Position numbers and translations under genes: made by a program
Shown: one piece after another, positions 44,890 to 52,607 of the stretch
Layout of the letters: the number at the start of each line of letters is the position of its first letter
Position numbering within the stretch: the first letter of the stretch is position 1
Source: Chitinophagales bacterium
Lineage (GTDB): Bacteria; Bacteroidota; Bacteroidia; Chitinophagales; JADIYW01
DNA length: 64,000 nucleotides
NCBI GenBank assembly: GCA_019694955.1
Contig: JAIBAX010000006.1
Coordinates: 1 to 64,000, forward strand
Direction: 5' to 3'
Notes under the pieces: generated by a model
Seen by the model: only the letters and a program-made list of their open reading frames with translations
What the model was told of the DNA's origin: nothing
The model's database searches: none

Positions 44890-45987
44890 ATGAGTGTAGA
44901 AAAAGTATATCAGATTTCTGACGAGGCAGAAAAATTCCTCGAATCGTACCTCAACAATCCTGCACCTACAGGAATGGAAGTGCAGGGGCAAAAGCTTTGG
45001 TTAGACTATATTAAACCAGCCGTTGATACGCATTTTGTTGACCATTATGGTACTGTTGTCGGTGTAATTAATCCTGACGCTCCATTCAAGGTAGTAATAG
45101 AAGCACATGCCGATGAAATATCTTGGTTTGTAAACTACATCAGCGATGATGGCTATATCAGTGTCATTCGCAATGGTGGTTCAGATCACATGATTGCACC
45201 AAGTAAACGAGTAAATTTCCATACCCGCAAAAATGGAATCGTTAAAGGAATTTTTGGTTGGCCTGCCATACATCTTCGCAATGGCGACAAAGACATTACA
45301 CCTTCCATAAAAAACATTACCATTGATGTTGGCGCAGCTACCAAAAAAGAAGTGGAAGACATGGGCATTCACGTCGGCACCATTTGCACTTACGAAGATG
45401 AATTCATCAAACTCAATGATAAATTTTATGTCGGAAGGGCATTGGACAACAGAATAGGCGGTTTTATGATTGCAGAAGTAGCCAGACTTATTAAGAAAGA
45501 AAACATACAACTTCCCTTTGGCTTGTATATAGTCAATTCTGTACAAGAAGAAGTAGGCTTAAGAGGTGCACAAATGATTGTTGAAACCATCCGCCCAAAT
45601 GTTGCCATCGTTACCGATGTTTGTCACGATACTACTACGCCCTTGATAGATAAAAAGGAAAATGGGGAGTTCAAGTGTGGAAAAGGCCCTGTCATTACCT
45701 ATGCTCCGGCGGTACACAATATCTTAAGAGATATCATCATTGATAAAGCGGAGGAATTGGAAATACCATTCCAAAGAGATGCTGCATCAAGGGTTACAGG
45801 TACAGATACCGATGCCTTCGCCTACGCAACCGGAGGAATACCATCTGCATTGATTTCCTTAGCATTAAAATATATGCACACTACAGTAGAGACAGTAGCC
45901 AAAGAAGATGTTGAGCATGTCATTCTATTGATTTTTGAATCCTTAAAAACGATTACACCGTGTACAAATTTCAAATACATTCATTGA
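44890..45987 (+). CDS. M42-family aminopeptidase
   Basis: A 365-residue di-metal peptidase of the FrvX/glutamyl aminopeptidase family. VVIEAHADEISWFVNYISDD gives the first metal-binding His-Asp, VGRALDNRIGGFMIAE the bridging Asp, NSVQEEVGLRGAQMI the catalytic Glu pair, and VTDVCHDTT with the late MHTTVETVAKEDVE the remaining ligands. Such enzymes form dodecameric cages and trim peptides in the cytoplasm. It follows the carboxylase gene by nine bases. Confidence 0.92.
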   Translation: MSVEKVYQISDEAEKFLESYLNNPAPTGMEVQGQKLWLDYIKPAVDTHFVDHYGTVVGVINPDAPFKVVIEAHADEISWFVNYISDDGYISVIRNGGSDHMIAPSKRVNFHTRKNGIVKGIFGWPAIHLRNGDKDITPSIKNITIDVGAATKKEVEDMGIHVGTICTYEDEFIKLNDKFYVGRALDNRIGGFMIAEVARLIKKENIQLPFGLYIVNSVQEEVGLRGAQMIVETIRPNVAIVTDVCHDTTTPLIDKKENGEFKCGKGPVITYAPAVHNILRDIIIDKAEELEIPFQRDAASRVTGTDTDAFAYATGGIPSALISLALKYMHTTVETVAKEDVEHVILLIFESLKTITPCTNFKYIH

Positions 45988-45991
45988 TGGT

Positions 45992-46897
45992 ATGCAGTTA
46001 ATTAAGAAGGCTTTTCAGTGGCTTATATTGACAAACCTATGGATCGCAATAGCGGCTACATCTTTTTTTTGGGCCAATTGTGTTATTCTCGGTATACATT
46101 TCCATAAAGTAGCTACACTATCCGGATTAATTTTCTTCTCTACTTGGTTTGTTTACCAATTGAGCCGACAAACCTATTTCAAAACACGTTCAGAACACTT
46201 CAATAAAGATGTATTATACTATTGGTTGGAGAAACATCAAGTATTTACTAAAGTTAGTATCGTTGTTTCAGGAATATTGACCTTGCTCTTTTACATTACA
46301 ATTACCAATAAAACAAAGATTCTGTTTGCCTGTATAGGTTTACTGGCATTACTTTATCCACTGCCACTCTTTAAGCAGACATCAGGCAAGCCTTTCACCA
46401 TAAGGAGTATTCCATACACTAAAATATTTATCATTGCCTTTGTATGGTCTTTCATTTCGGTAATTATCCCTGCCACGCAAACATCTATTATTATCACCAA
46501 TACCATGGGTGTATGCTACCTCTTTTTACGGCAATTTATGTTGATATTGTATATTACCCTTCCCTTCGACATCAATGATATGCAGATAGATCATAAGGAA
46601 GGATTAAAGACTATCCCATTAAAATTGGGGTACAGAAAAAGCCTCGTGTTGTTATGTATCTTATCCTTTGTCAATGCGATAATGACCTTTTCTATCTTTT
46701 TAATGCAAAAGAATTTTTGGTTTTTATTAGATTGGAGAGGTGCCACACTTACAGTAGTATTAAACATATTTGCACTTTTTATAGGTTTGTTTTATTCCAG
46801 AAGTGCACCCAAATGGGCTATCATGCTAATTTACGATGGCTATCTAATCGCCTATTTCATCATTATTTTTATTTTGAACAAAAATATATTAGTATAA
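45992..46897 (+). CDS. UbiA-like membrane protein with altered first Asp motif
   Basis: A 301-residue protein with eight to nine membrane helices. PFDINDMQIDHKEGLKTIPL, then KLG, around residue 190 is the second aspartate motif of UbiA prenyltransferases (DxxDxxxDxxxGxxTxPxxLG). The first motif (NDxxDxxxD) is not present where expected; that loop reads TWFVYQLSRQTYFKTRSEHF. Since both motifs normally bind Mg-diphosphate, activity as a standard prenyltransferase is doubtful. Such shorter relatives recur in Bacteroidota. Four bases separate it from the peptidase gene. Confidence 0.72.
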   Translation: MQLIKKAFQWLILTNLWIAIAATSFFWANCVILGIHFHKVATLSGLIFFSTWFVYQLSRQTYFKTRSEHFNKDVLYYWLEKHQVFTKVSIVVSGILTLLFYITITNKTKILFACIGLLALLYPLPLFKQTSGKPFTIRSIPYTKIFIIAFVWSFISVIIPATQTSIIITNTMGVCYLFLRQFMLILYITLPFDINDMQIDHKEGLKTIPLKLGYRKSLVLLCILSFVNAIMTFSIFLMQKNFWFLLDWRGATLTVVLNIFALFIGLFYSRSAPKWAIMLIYDGYLIAYFIIIFILNKNILV

Positions 46898-46919
46898 TTC
46901 AACAAAATAGTATGCTCGA

Positions 46920-47612
46920 ATGAAAAAAGTATATCGTAATGCAAGTGAGGCTATCTTTGATATTCAGGATGATGCAACACTGATGTTAGGCGGCTTTGGC
47001 TTATGTGGAATCCCAGAAAATTGCATCTCTGCTCTGATAGAAAAAGGTGTAAAAAACCTTACCTGTATTTCTAATAATGCCGGCGTAGATGATTTTGGTA
47101 TTGGATTGATGCTAAAAACAAGACAGGTAAAGAAAATGATATCTTCTTATGTGGGCGAAAATGCCGAATTCGAACGCCAACTCCTTTCTGGAGAATTGGA
47201 AGTAGATTTAATTCCTCAAGGCACCTTAGCTACCCGCATAGCGATGGCAGGCATGGGCATTCCTGCGTTTTTTACGCCTGCCGGATACGGAACAGAAATC
47301 GCTGAAGGCAAAGAAATCAGGGCCTTTAACGACAAAATGTACTTGATGGAACTGGCACTTCATGCCGACTTTTCTTTAGTAAAGGCATGGAAAGGCGATA
47401 CACTGGGCAATTTGGTATTTAGAAAAACAACCCGCAATTTCAGCGTACCCATGGCAAAGGCCGGAAATATTACCATTGTGGAAGTAGAAGAACTAGTAGA
47501 ACCGGGACAATTAGATCCTGATGATATACATGTTCCCGGAATTTATGTACATCGCATCTTCAAGGGTATAGATTATGAAAAAAGAATAGAAAGAAAAACG
47601 GTATCATTATAA
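46920..47612 (+). CDS. scoA: 3-oxoacid CoA-transferase subunit A
   Basis: A 230-residue subunit. [20 protein letters not shown], then [19 protein letters not shown] and the CoA-binding [20 protein letters not shown] with [14 protein letters not shown] are typical of SCOT/AtoD-type A subunits. [20 protein letters not shown] and TPAGYGT are also conserved. With subunit B it transfers CoA between succinyl-CoA and acetoacetate or similar acids. The clustering with acyl-CoA carboxylase suggests a ketone/short-chain acid pathway, which is inferred. Confidence 0.93.
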   Translation: MKKVYRNASEAIFDIQDDATLMLGGFGLCGIPENCISALIEKGVKNLTCISNNAGVDDFGIGLMLKTRQVKKMISSYVGENAEFERQLLSGELEVDLIPQGTLATRIAMAGMGIPAFFTPAGYGTEIAEGKEIRAFNDKMYLMELALHADFSLVKAWKGDTLGNLVFRKTTRNFSVPMAKAGNITIVEVEELVEPGQLDPDDIHVPGIYVHRIFKGIDYEKRIERKTVSL

Positions 47613-47622
47613 ATAATTTACG

Positions 47623-48279
47623 ATGGCTTTAGATAAATATGGGATAGCAAAAAGAATCGCTCAGGAACTACAGGATGGCTTTTATGTTAACTTAGGAATT
47701 GGCATACCTACACTGGTGGCCAATTATATTCCGGAAGGCATTTCTGTAATGTTCCAATCAGAAAATGGCATGTTAGGAATGGGTCCTTATCCACATGAAT
47801 CGGCAATTGATGCCGATTTAATCAATGCTGGTAAAGAAACCGTAACGGTATTGCCGGGAGGAGTGTTCTTCGATTCAGCAGAGAGTTTCGGCATGATTAG
47901 AGCGGGAAAAGTTGATCTTACTGTTTTAGGTGCTATGGAAGTAGCAGAGAATGGCGATATTGCTAACTGGAAGATTCCCGGAAAAATGGTAAAAGGAATG
48001 GGTGGTGCCATGGATCTTGTTGCCAGTGCAAAGAACATCATAGTAGCCATGCAACATACCAATCCCAAAGGCGAATCTAAACTCTTGCCAAAATGTTCTT
48101 TGCCACTTACCGGGGTAGGATGTGTGAAGAAAATCGTTTCAGACCTCGGTGTTTTTGATGTCAAAAATGGGGCATTCTACCTGTTAGAAAGAGCACCCGG
48201 CGTTACCGTTGAAGAAATTCAGGCAAAAACTGCCGGAAAATTAATTGTCGAGGGAGACATTCCGGAAATGCATCTATAA
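47623..48279 (+). CDS. scoB: 3-oxoacid CoA-transferase subunit B
   Basis: A 218-residue catalytic subunit. FQSENGMLGMGPYP (about 45-58) contains the active-site Glu that forms the glutamyl-CoA thioester. The start YGIAKRIAQELQDGFYVNLG then IGIPTLVANYIPEG and the GAMDLVASAKNIIVAMQHT region agree with the family. The stop codon directly precedes the TTG start of the next gene with no spacer. Confidence 0.94.
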   Translation: MALDKYGIAKRIAQELQDGFYVNLGIGIPTLVANYIPEGISVMFQSENGMLGMGPYPHESAIDADLINAGKETVTVLPGGVFFDSAESFGMIRAGKVDLTVLGAMEVAENGDIANWKIPGKMVKGMGGAMDLVASAKNIIVAMQHTNPKGESKLLPKCSLPLTGVGCVKKIVSDLGVFDVKNGAFYLLERAPGVTVEEIQAKTAGKLIVEGDIPEMHL

Positions 48280-49080
48280 TTGGAAGGACGTATCTGGTTT
48301 GAGCATAGATTTGTACAAGAAATTCCATCAAATGGAAACGATAAAGGCGTTTTCGAAACAATACTAGTCTTTAATAAACAGCCGCAATTTCTGGGAGACC
48401 ATGTGCAGCGATTGCAAAAAGGATTGGCATTTTTAGGTTTTCATTATGACGAAAATACTTTAACCGATATCATCTGCAAAAATATTTTTGCGCTCCAACA
48501 AGAGAACTTGGTCTTCAACAGATTTAGAATAGAATTTTTTATAGATACGGAACAAAATGTTAAATATTATTGTTTTGTAAAAAAAGATTACTTAATACTT
48601 GACAATGGCATTAAATTAGCTTTATTTTACAAAGCAAACCATTCAGGAGCAGATGAAAATAGATACCAATTATTTAAAAACAAAGACAGAACAGTTTATA
48701 ACTCGGCTCAAAAACATGCCGAAATGGAAGGCTGCTTTGATAGTATCCTTGTTACTCCTGAAAAAAATATTAGTGATACAAGTCGTTTCAATGTTTTTCT
48801 AATAAAGAATAATACCATTTTTACACCCCCTTTATCTGATACACCTTTGGATGGGATCCTTAGAAAAAACCTCCTAAGATTCTTACAGACCTACAATTAT
48901 AATTTTAGTGAAACATCTATTTACCTTGACAGTTTAAGCGAATACAAAGAGGTGTTCTTAACGAATGCCATCCGTGGAATAATTCCTGTACATGCTATCG
49001 GCAACCATGTTTACGAACAGGAGCAAACCTTACAACTCAAGTCGGCATTTGCTGAGCAGTTTCCCGCTTACCGAACCTAA
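48280..49080 (+). CDS. Class IV aminotransferase-fold enzyme (PabC/ADC lyase-like)
   Basis: A 266-residue PLP enzyme of fold type IV. GVFETILVFNKQPQFLGDHV with QRLQKGLAFLG is the N-terminal signature. YQLFKNKDRTVYNSAQKHA holds the likely Schiff-base Lys (KxxxR pattern), and ISDTSRFNVFLIKNNTIFTP followed by DTPLDGILRKNLL is the cofactor phosphate and C-terminal signature. Its length fits 4-amino-4-deoxychorismate lyase, which makes p-aminobenzoate for folate; a D-amino acid or branched-chain aminotransferase is possible. The start is TTG directly after the previous stop, since no in-frame ATG occurs near it. Confidence 0.78.
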   Translation: MEGRIWFEHRFVQEIPSNGNDKGVFETILVFNKQPQFLGDHVQRLQKGLAFLGFHYDENTLTDIICKNIFALQQENLVFNRFRIEFFIDTEQNVKYYCFVKKDYLILDNGIKLALFYKANHSGADENRYQLFKNKDRTVYNSAQKHAEMEGCFDSILVTPEKNISDTSRFNVFLIKNNTIFTPPLSDTPLDGILRKNLLRFLQTYNYNFSETSIYLDSLSEYKEVFLTNAIRGIIPVHAIGNHVYEQEQTLQLKSAFAEQFPAYRT

Positions 49081-49104
49081 TTTTGCTAAATTTGTTATCG
49101 CTTC

Positions 49105-50415
49105 ATGGAAGAAGTTGTTATTCATTGGTTTAGGAGAGATTTGCGCTTACATGACAATCATGCATTATATCGGGCATTGTCATCAGGGCTGAAAGTAGTG
49201 TGCATATTTATTTTTGATGAACACATTTTATCTGATTTAAAAGAAAATAAATCTGTCAAGCAATATGATAGGAGAATGATTTTCATCCGAAGCGCTTTGG
49301 ATGATATCAACGAACAACTCAGCAAATATGGGTCCTCGGTACAAGAATTCCACCATACACCCATAGAAGCATGAAAGACAATAGTTGCGTTATATCAGGT
49401 GAAAGCCGTCTATTATAACCATGATTATGAACCTTATGCCATTCAACGGGATCGCACCATGAAGGATTTCTTGACCGGCAAGGGAATTTCGAGTTTTTCT
49501 TTCAAAGACCAATGCTATTTTGAAAAACTAGAGGTTTGCAAAAAAGATGGGAACCCTTATACCGTCTACACGCCCTATAAAAATGCATGGTTAGAACGGT
49601 TTACATTGCAACCAAAAGAAAATTTCCCCAGTGAACATTTGCTAAATAATCTTTACCCCGTCCCACAATCATCTATTGCCCTTGACAAGCTAGGGTTTTT
49701 GGATGCAGTGGTTAGTTTTCCGTCCAAGAAAGTTGATACGGCATTGTTCAAAAACTATGGCGATACCAGAGACTACCCTGAACGGATGGGTACGTCCAGA
49801 CTCGGTGTACACCTTCGCTTTGGTACGATTAGCATCCGTAAGTTGATCTATCACGTTGAACCCCTCAATGCTACCTTTCTCAATGAACTTATCTGGCGGG
49901 ATTTTTACATGATGATATTGTCCAATTTCCCGCATGTGGTTGGGAAATCCTTCAAACCTGCCTATGATCAGATTCAATGGATAAATGATGCGTACCACAC
50001 ACAAGCCTGGAAGGAAGGAAATACCGGATATCCATTGGTGGATGCCGGTATGCGGGAATTGCTGGAAACCGGATATATGCACAATCGTGTAAGAATGGTG
50101 GTGGCCAGCTTTTTCACTAAGCACTTATTGGCGGATTGGAGAATAGGAGAGGCCTGGTTTGCCAAACATCTCCTAGATTTTGAGTTATCCTCTAATAATG
50201 GTGGATGGCAATGGGCAGCAGGTTCAGGTTGCGATGCAGCGCCCTATTTCAGGGTATTTAATCCCGTCTTGCAACAAGAGAAATTTGACAAGTCTATGCA
50301 TTACATAAAGACATGGATACCGGAATTTGGCACTCCAGATTATCCAATACCCATTGTTGAACACGAGTTTGCCCGAAAAAGAGCAATAGAAACGTATAAA
50401 AAATATTTGTCATGA
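49105..50415 (+). pseudogene. phrB: Deoxyribodipyrimidine photolyase interrupted by an in-frame TGA
   Basis: The frame encodes a complete class I photolyase of 436 codons apart from TGA at 49372-49374 (codon 90). The N-terminal part VVIHWFRRDLRLHDNHALYR binds the antenna cofactor. The second part continues KTIVALYQVKAVYYNHDYEP and has the FAD-domain signature NGGWQWAAGSGCDAAPYFRV then FNPVLQQEKFD. Homologues usually have Trp just after a similar EV/EI dipeptide, so the TGA is probably TGG changed by one base. The enzyme uses blue light to split pyrimidine dimers. As written the gene is broken, or readthrough or a sequencing error must be invoked. Confidence 0.85.
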
Positions 50416-50447
50416 TGGCATTTCAAAAAAAAATAGTATTTTAGAAT

Positions 50448-50969
50448 ATGAATTTGATATACATAATCATTGCCATCGCTTTTTATGTCTTTAAGATGTA
50501 TTCGGATGCTAAGAAAAAAGAAGAAGAGCAAAGAAAAAAGCGTCAGGTCAATACAGTGCCTACCATGCAACCTTATAAGAGCAAACCTGTTTTACCCAGT
50601 CAACCATTGCCACCGGTAGCGGTTGAAGACCCTTTTGAAAAGATGATTCGCGAGCTGAAAGAAACATATGTTGAAGAAAAACTACCCAGTGAGGAGGTCA
50701 AAGAAAACGAATTTGAAGCCCCGGTTTATGAGAATTTGGATGAGCGATTTCAGCAGCTTAAATTAGACAACATACCCACCGAGGAAGGAGGTTCGATTTT
50801 CAATGATAAAGATTGGATAGACGAACCCATGCATAAGAAAGTACTTGTTTCATCCCTAGTTGAACCTGATTACAGCAAGAAGCCAATATTTTTAAATGGC
50901 AAAGAAATCTCCCCCAAAGACCTCATCATCGCCAAGATAATCTTGGATAAGCCGTTGGGGTTATCGTAA
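50448..50969 (+). CDS. Hypothetical protein with N-terminal membrane anchor
   Basis: A 173-residue protein with one membrane helix at residues 2-18 (LIYIIIAIAFYVFKMY). A strongly charged segment follows (DAKKKEEEQRKKRQ) that would stay in the cytoplasm, then a proline-rich linker and an acidic C-terminal part. No family recognised. It ends the plus-strand gene run and may be co-transcribed with the photolyase gene 32 bases upstream. Confidence 0.6.
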   Translation: MNLIYIIIAIAFYVFKMYSDAKKKEEEQRKKRQVNTVPTMQPYKSKPVLPSQPLPPVAVEDPFEKMIRELKETYVEEKLPSEEVKENEFEAPVYENLDERFQQLKLDNIPTEEGGSIFNDKDWIDEPMHKKVLVSSLVEPDYSKKPIFLNGKEISPKDLIIAKIILDKPLGLS

Positions 50970-51109
50970 TGCTGTATCTTTTACTATTTTGAATAGATGT
51001 GATTATCATTTGCGTACAGCGACATCTTAAAATTTCCAAATCTACTGTGGGCTGTGTGACTTTCTGCCACGAATGCACGAATTAAGTTATAAGTACAGTA
51101 GAACAAGTC

Positions 51110-51173
51110 ATTCCCAAATTCTCACATTTCCACATTCTCACATTCTCACATTTCCAAATCTCCAAATTCTGAG
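51110..51173 (+). repeat. Tandem array of eight 8-base units
   Basis: Eight consecutive octamers of the pattern ATTCTCAC / ATTTCCAC / ATCTCCAA run from 51110 to 51173. The same motif, reversed, forms unit C of the array at 40120-41155 (GGAAATGTGAGGATTTGAAA), so the two loci share one repeat family. Just before it, GTACAGCGA (51014-51022) and GCCACGAATGCACGAATT (about 51067-51084) are other short repeat-like pieces. Confidence 0.65.
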
Positions 51174-51175
51174 GT

Positions 51176-51778
51176 TTATTGACAGGAGTCCTCATATAAA
51201 CTCATATACTCCCAAATAATATCTACCGCTTCTTGTTTCATATCTCTTTTCAATTCGGCATTCTGTTCAACTTGATTACATGCTTCGAATGCAGCACACC
51301 AATCTAAATCCAATTCACGTTGTGCTATAACTAATCCACGAATCATTTGAAATGTATAACTATTCGGCTGCTTCTTAACAGCCAAATCTAAAATTTTTAT
51401 GGCTGCTTCCGTAGAAAAATAATCGTCCATTTCTTTTAGATAACCAAAACATAGTAACTCATCAGCACTACATTTTGAAAGACTGAACCTTCTTTTACCA
51501 TATTTCTTTTTTAGGAAGTTTTCATAGAAGTCGGCATTTTTCTTACCATTGATATCCCAACCCAATGCATTAATCAACGCAACTTTTTGTTCAATGGGAT
51601 AATCTCCTGATAGAAATTCAGCAAAATTATTCGTCATAATACCGCCTTTTTCTGCTTCCCTTATGATGTCGATATCAAAGTATGCTTGACAAAAATAGGT
51701 AGAAGTAATAGGCGAATCACAAAAGCATGTTAAACTACTGCTGACTGCAAAAAATAACCACAAAATATATTTTTTCAT
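51176..51778 (-). CDS. Hypothetical exported protein, 200 residues
   Basis: No family recognised. Residues 1-21 form a signal peptide ending near FCDSP (a possible lipobox SLTCFC is less convincing). The mature part is helical and acidic with scattered cysteines: FEACNQVEQNAELKRDMKQE near the end resembles a helical-repeat or TPR-like structure. The stop codon lies against the octamer repeat array. It is 22 bases from the hydroxylase-like gene on the same strand and may be co-transcribed. Confidence 0.6.
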   Translation of the reverse strand: MKKYILWLFFAVSSSLTCFCDSPITSTYFCQAYFDIDIIREAEKGGIMTNNFAEFLSGDYPIEQKVALINALGWDINGKKNADFYENFLKKKYGKRRFSLSKCSADELLCFGYLKEMDDYFSTEAAIKILDLAVKKQPNSYTFQMIRGLVIAQRELDLDWCAAFEACNQVEQNAELKRDMKQEAVDIIWEYMSLYEDSCQ

Positions 51779-51800
51779 ATCAAATGTATTTACTCGAACC

Positions 51801-52463
51801 TTATAGTTTCTTATTTCGATAGTATGTTCCCATTATCCAATCAAATATTGGATAAGAGATATTGAAATTGAATTTTTGCATGAGTTGTGGGTGGTGATGA
51901 TTGAGGTGTAAACGACGAAGCGTACGCAATATTGGAAGTTTAGATATCCAATGTTCTTCTGGCAGATGATAGGAGAGATGAAACCATTCGTAATTCAAAA
52001 AATATCCAATCACCGTTGCCACAAACAATAAAGCCGCATTCTTCGACCAAACCCAAAAAAGTAATAGCCCAACCGGCAACGCAAACATTGCAAAAAAGAA
52101 TATAAATAGTACTGGAGGAAAAAGAATCATCTTAAAGTCTTTATTATTATCGCATTGCATTACCTCATTAGAAAAAAAGCGATGATGTTGTAATGTATGT
52201 CGTGTAAAGACCTTCTCCAAATATTTTCTCTTGTGATGCATCGGTCCTTTATGACCAAAGTACTCCGCAAAATTCCCGAATAAAAAAGAAAAAGGAATCA
52301 CCAACCATTCCAGCGGTCGGATATTATGAGTGAACAGTATGCATACAATAATTACCGTTAGGCAAGATATAGATGTAAATAAAAAGTGACCTATACCGGA
52401 ATAATGTTTACCGATTTCAGTTTTGCGGTAATGATTCCTAAATTCTATCGTATCCCTAGCCAT
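51801..52463 (-). CDS. Sterol desaturase / fatty acid hydroxylase-like membrane protein
   Basis: A 220-residue protein with about four membrane helices and His clusters of the di-iron hydroxylase superfamily: HKGPMHH (about 70-76), HTLQHHRFF (about 88-96), HLSYH (about 168-172) and HLNHHHPQ (about 192-199). The superfamily uses O2 and two irons to hydroxylate lipids; substrate unknown. It differs clearly in sequence from the 11775-12353 protein. It is divergent from the channel gene at 52608. Confidence 0.78.
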   Translation of the reverse strand: MARDTIEFRNHYRKTEIGKHYSGIGHFLFTSISCLTVIIVCILFTHNIRPLEWLVIPFSFLFGNFAEYFGHKGPMHHKRKYLEKVFTRHTLQHHRFFSNEVMQCDNNKDFKMILFPPVLFIFFFAMFALPVGLLLFWVWSKNAALLFVATVIGYFLNYEWFHLSYHLPEEHWISKLPILRTLRRLHLNHHHPQLMQKFNFNISYPIFDWIMGTYYRNKKL

Positions 52464-52552
52464 AAAATGCCTTTTAAGTTAAAAGTAAGGTAATATTAAA
52501 ATATATCCTAAAATTTATCGAAATGGGAAAGATTATTTTAAATATATGAATA

Positions 52553-52578
52553 TATTTTTGTGTATTTTATTATTTTTG
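52553..52578 (+). promoter_or_regulatory. Two candidate -7 boxes for the CASTOR-like channel gene
   Basis: TATTTTTG occurs at 52553-52560 and again at 52571-52578, 30 bases before the ATG. Only one is likely to be used. Confidence 0.4.
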
Positions 52579-52607
52579 ACCACCAATAACCACCAAATTT
52601 AAAAAAC

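Noticed and set aside
49105-50415. Recoding of TGA as tryptophan in this organism
   Set aside because: Other genes here use TGA as a normal stop (pyrE, the M42 peptidase), and prfB encoding the TGA-reading release factor is present with its TGA-dependent frameshift.
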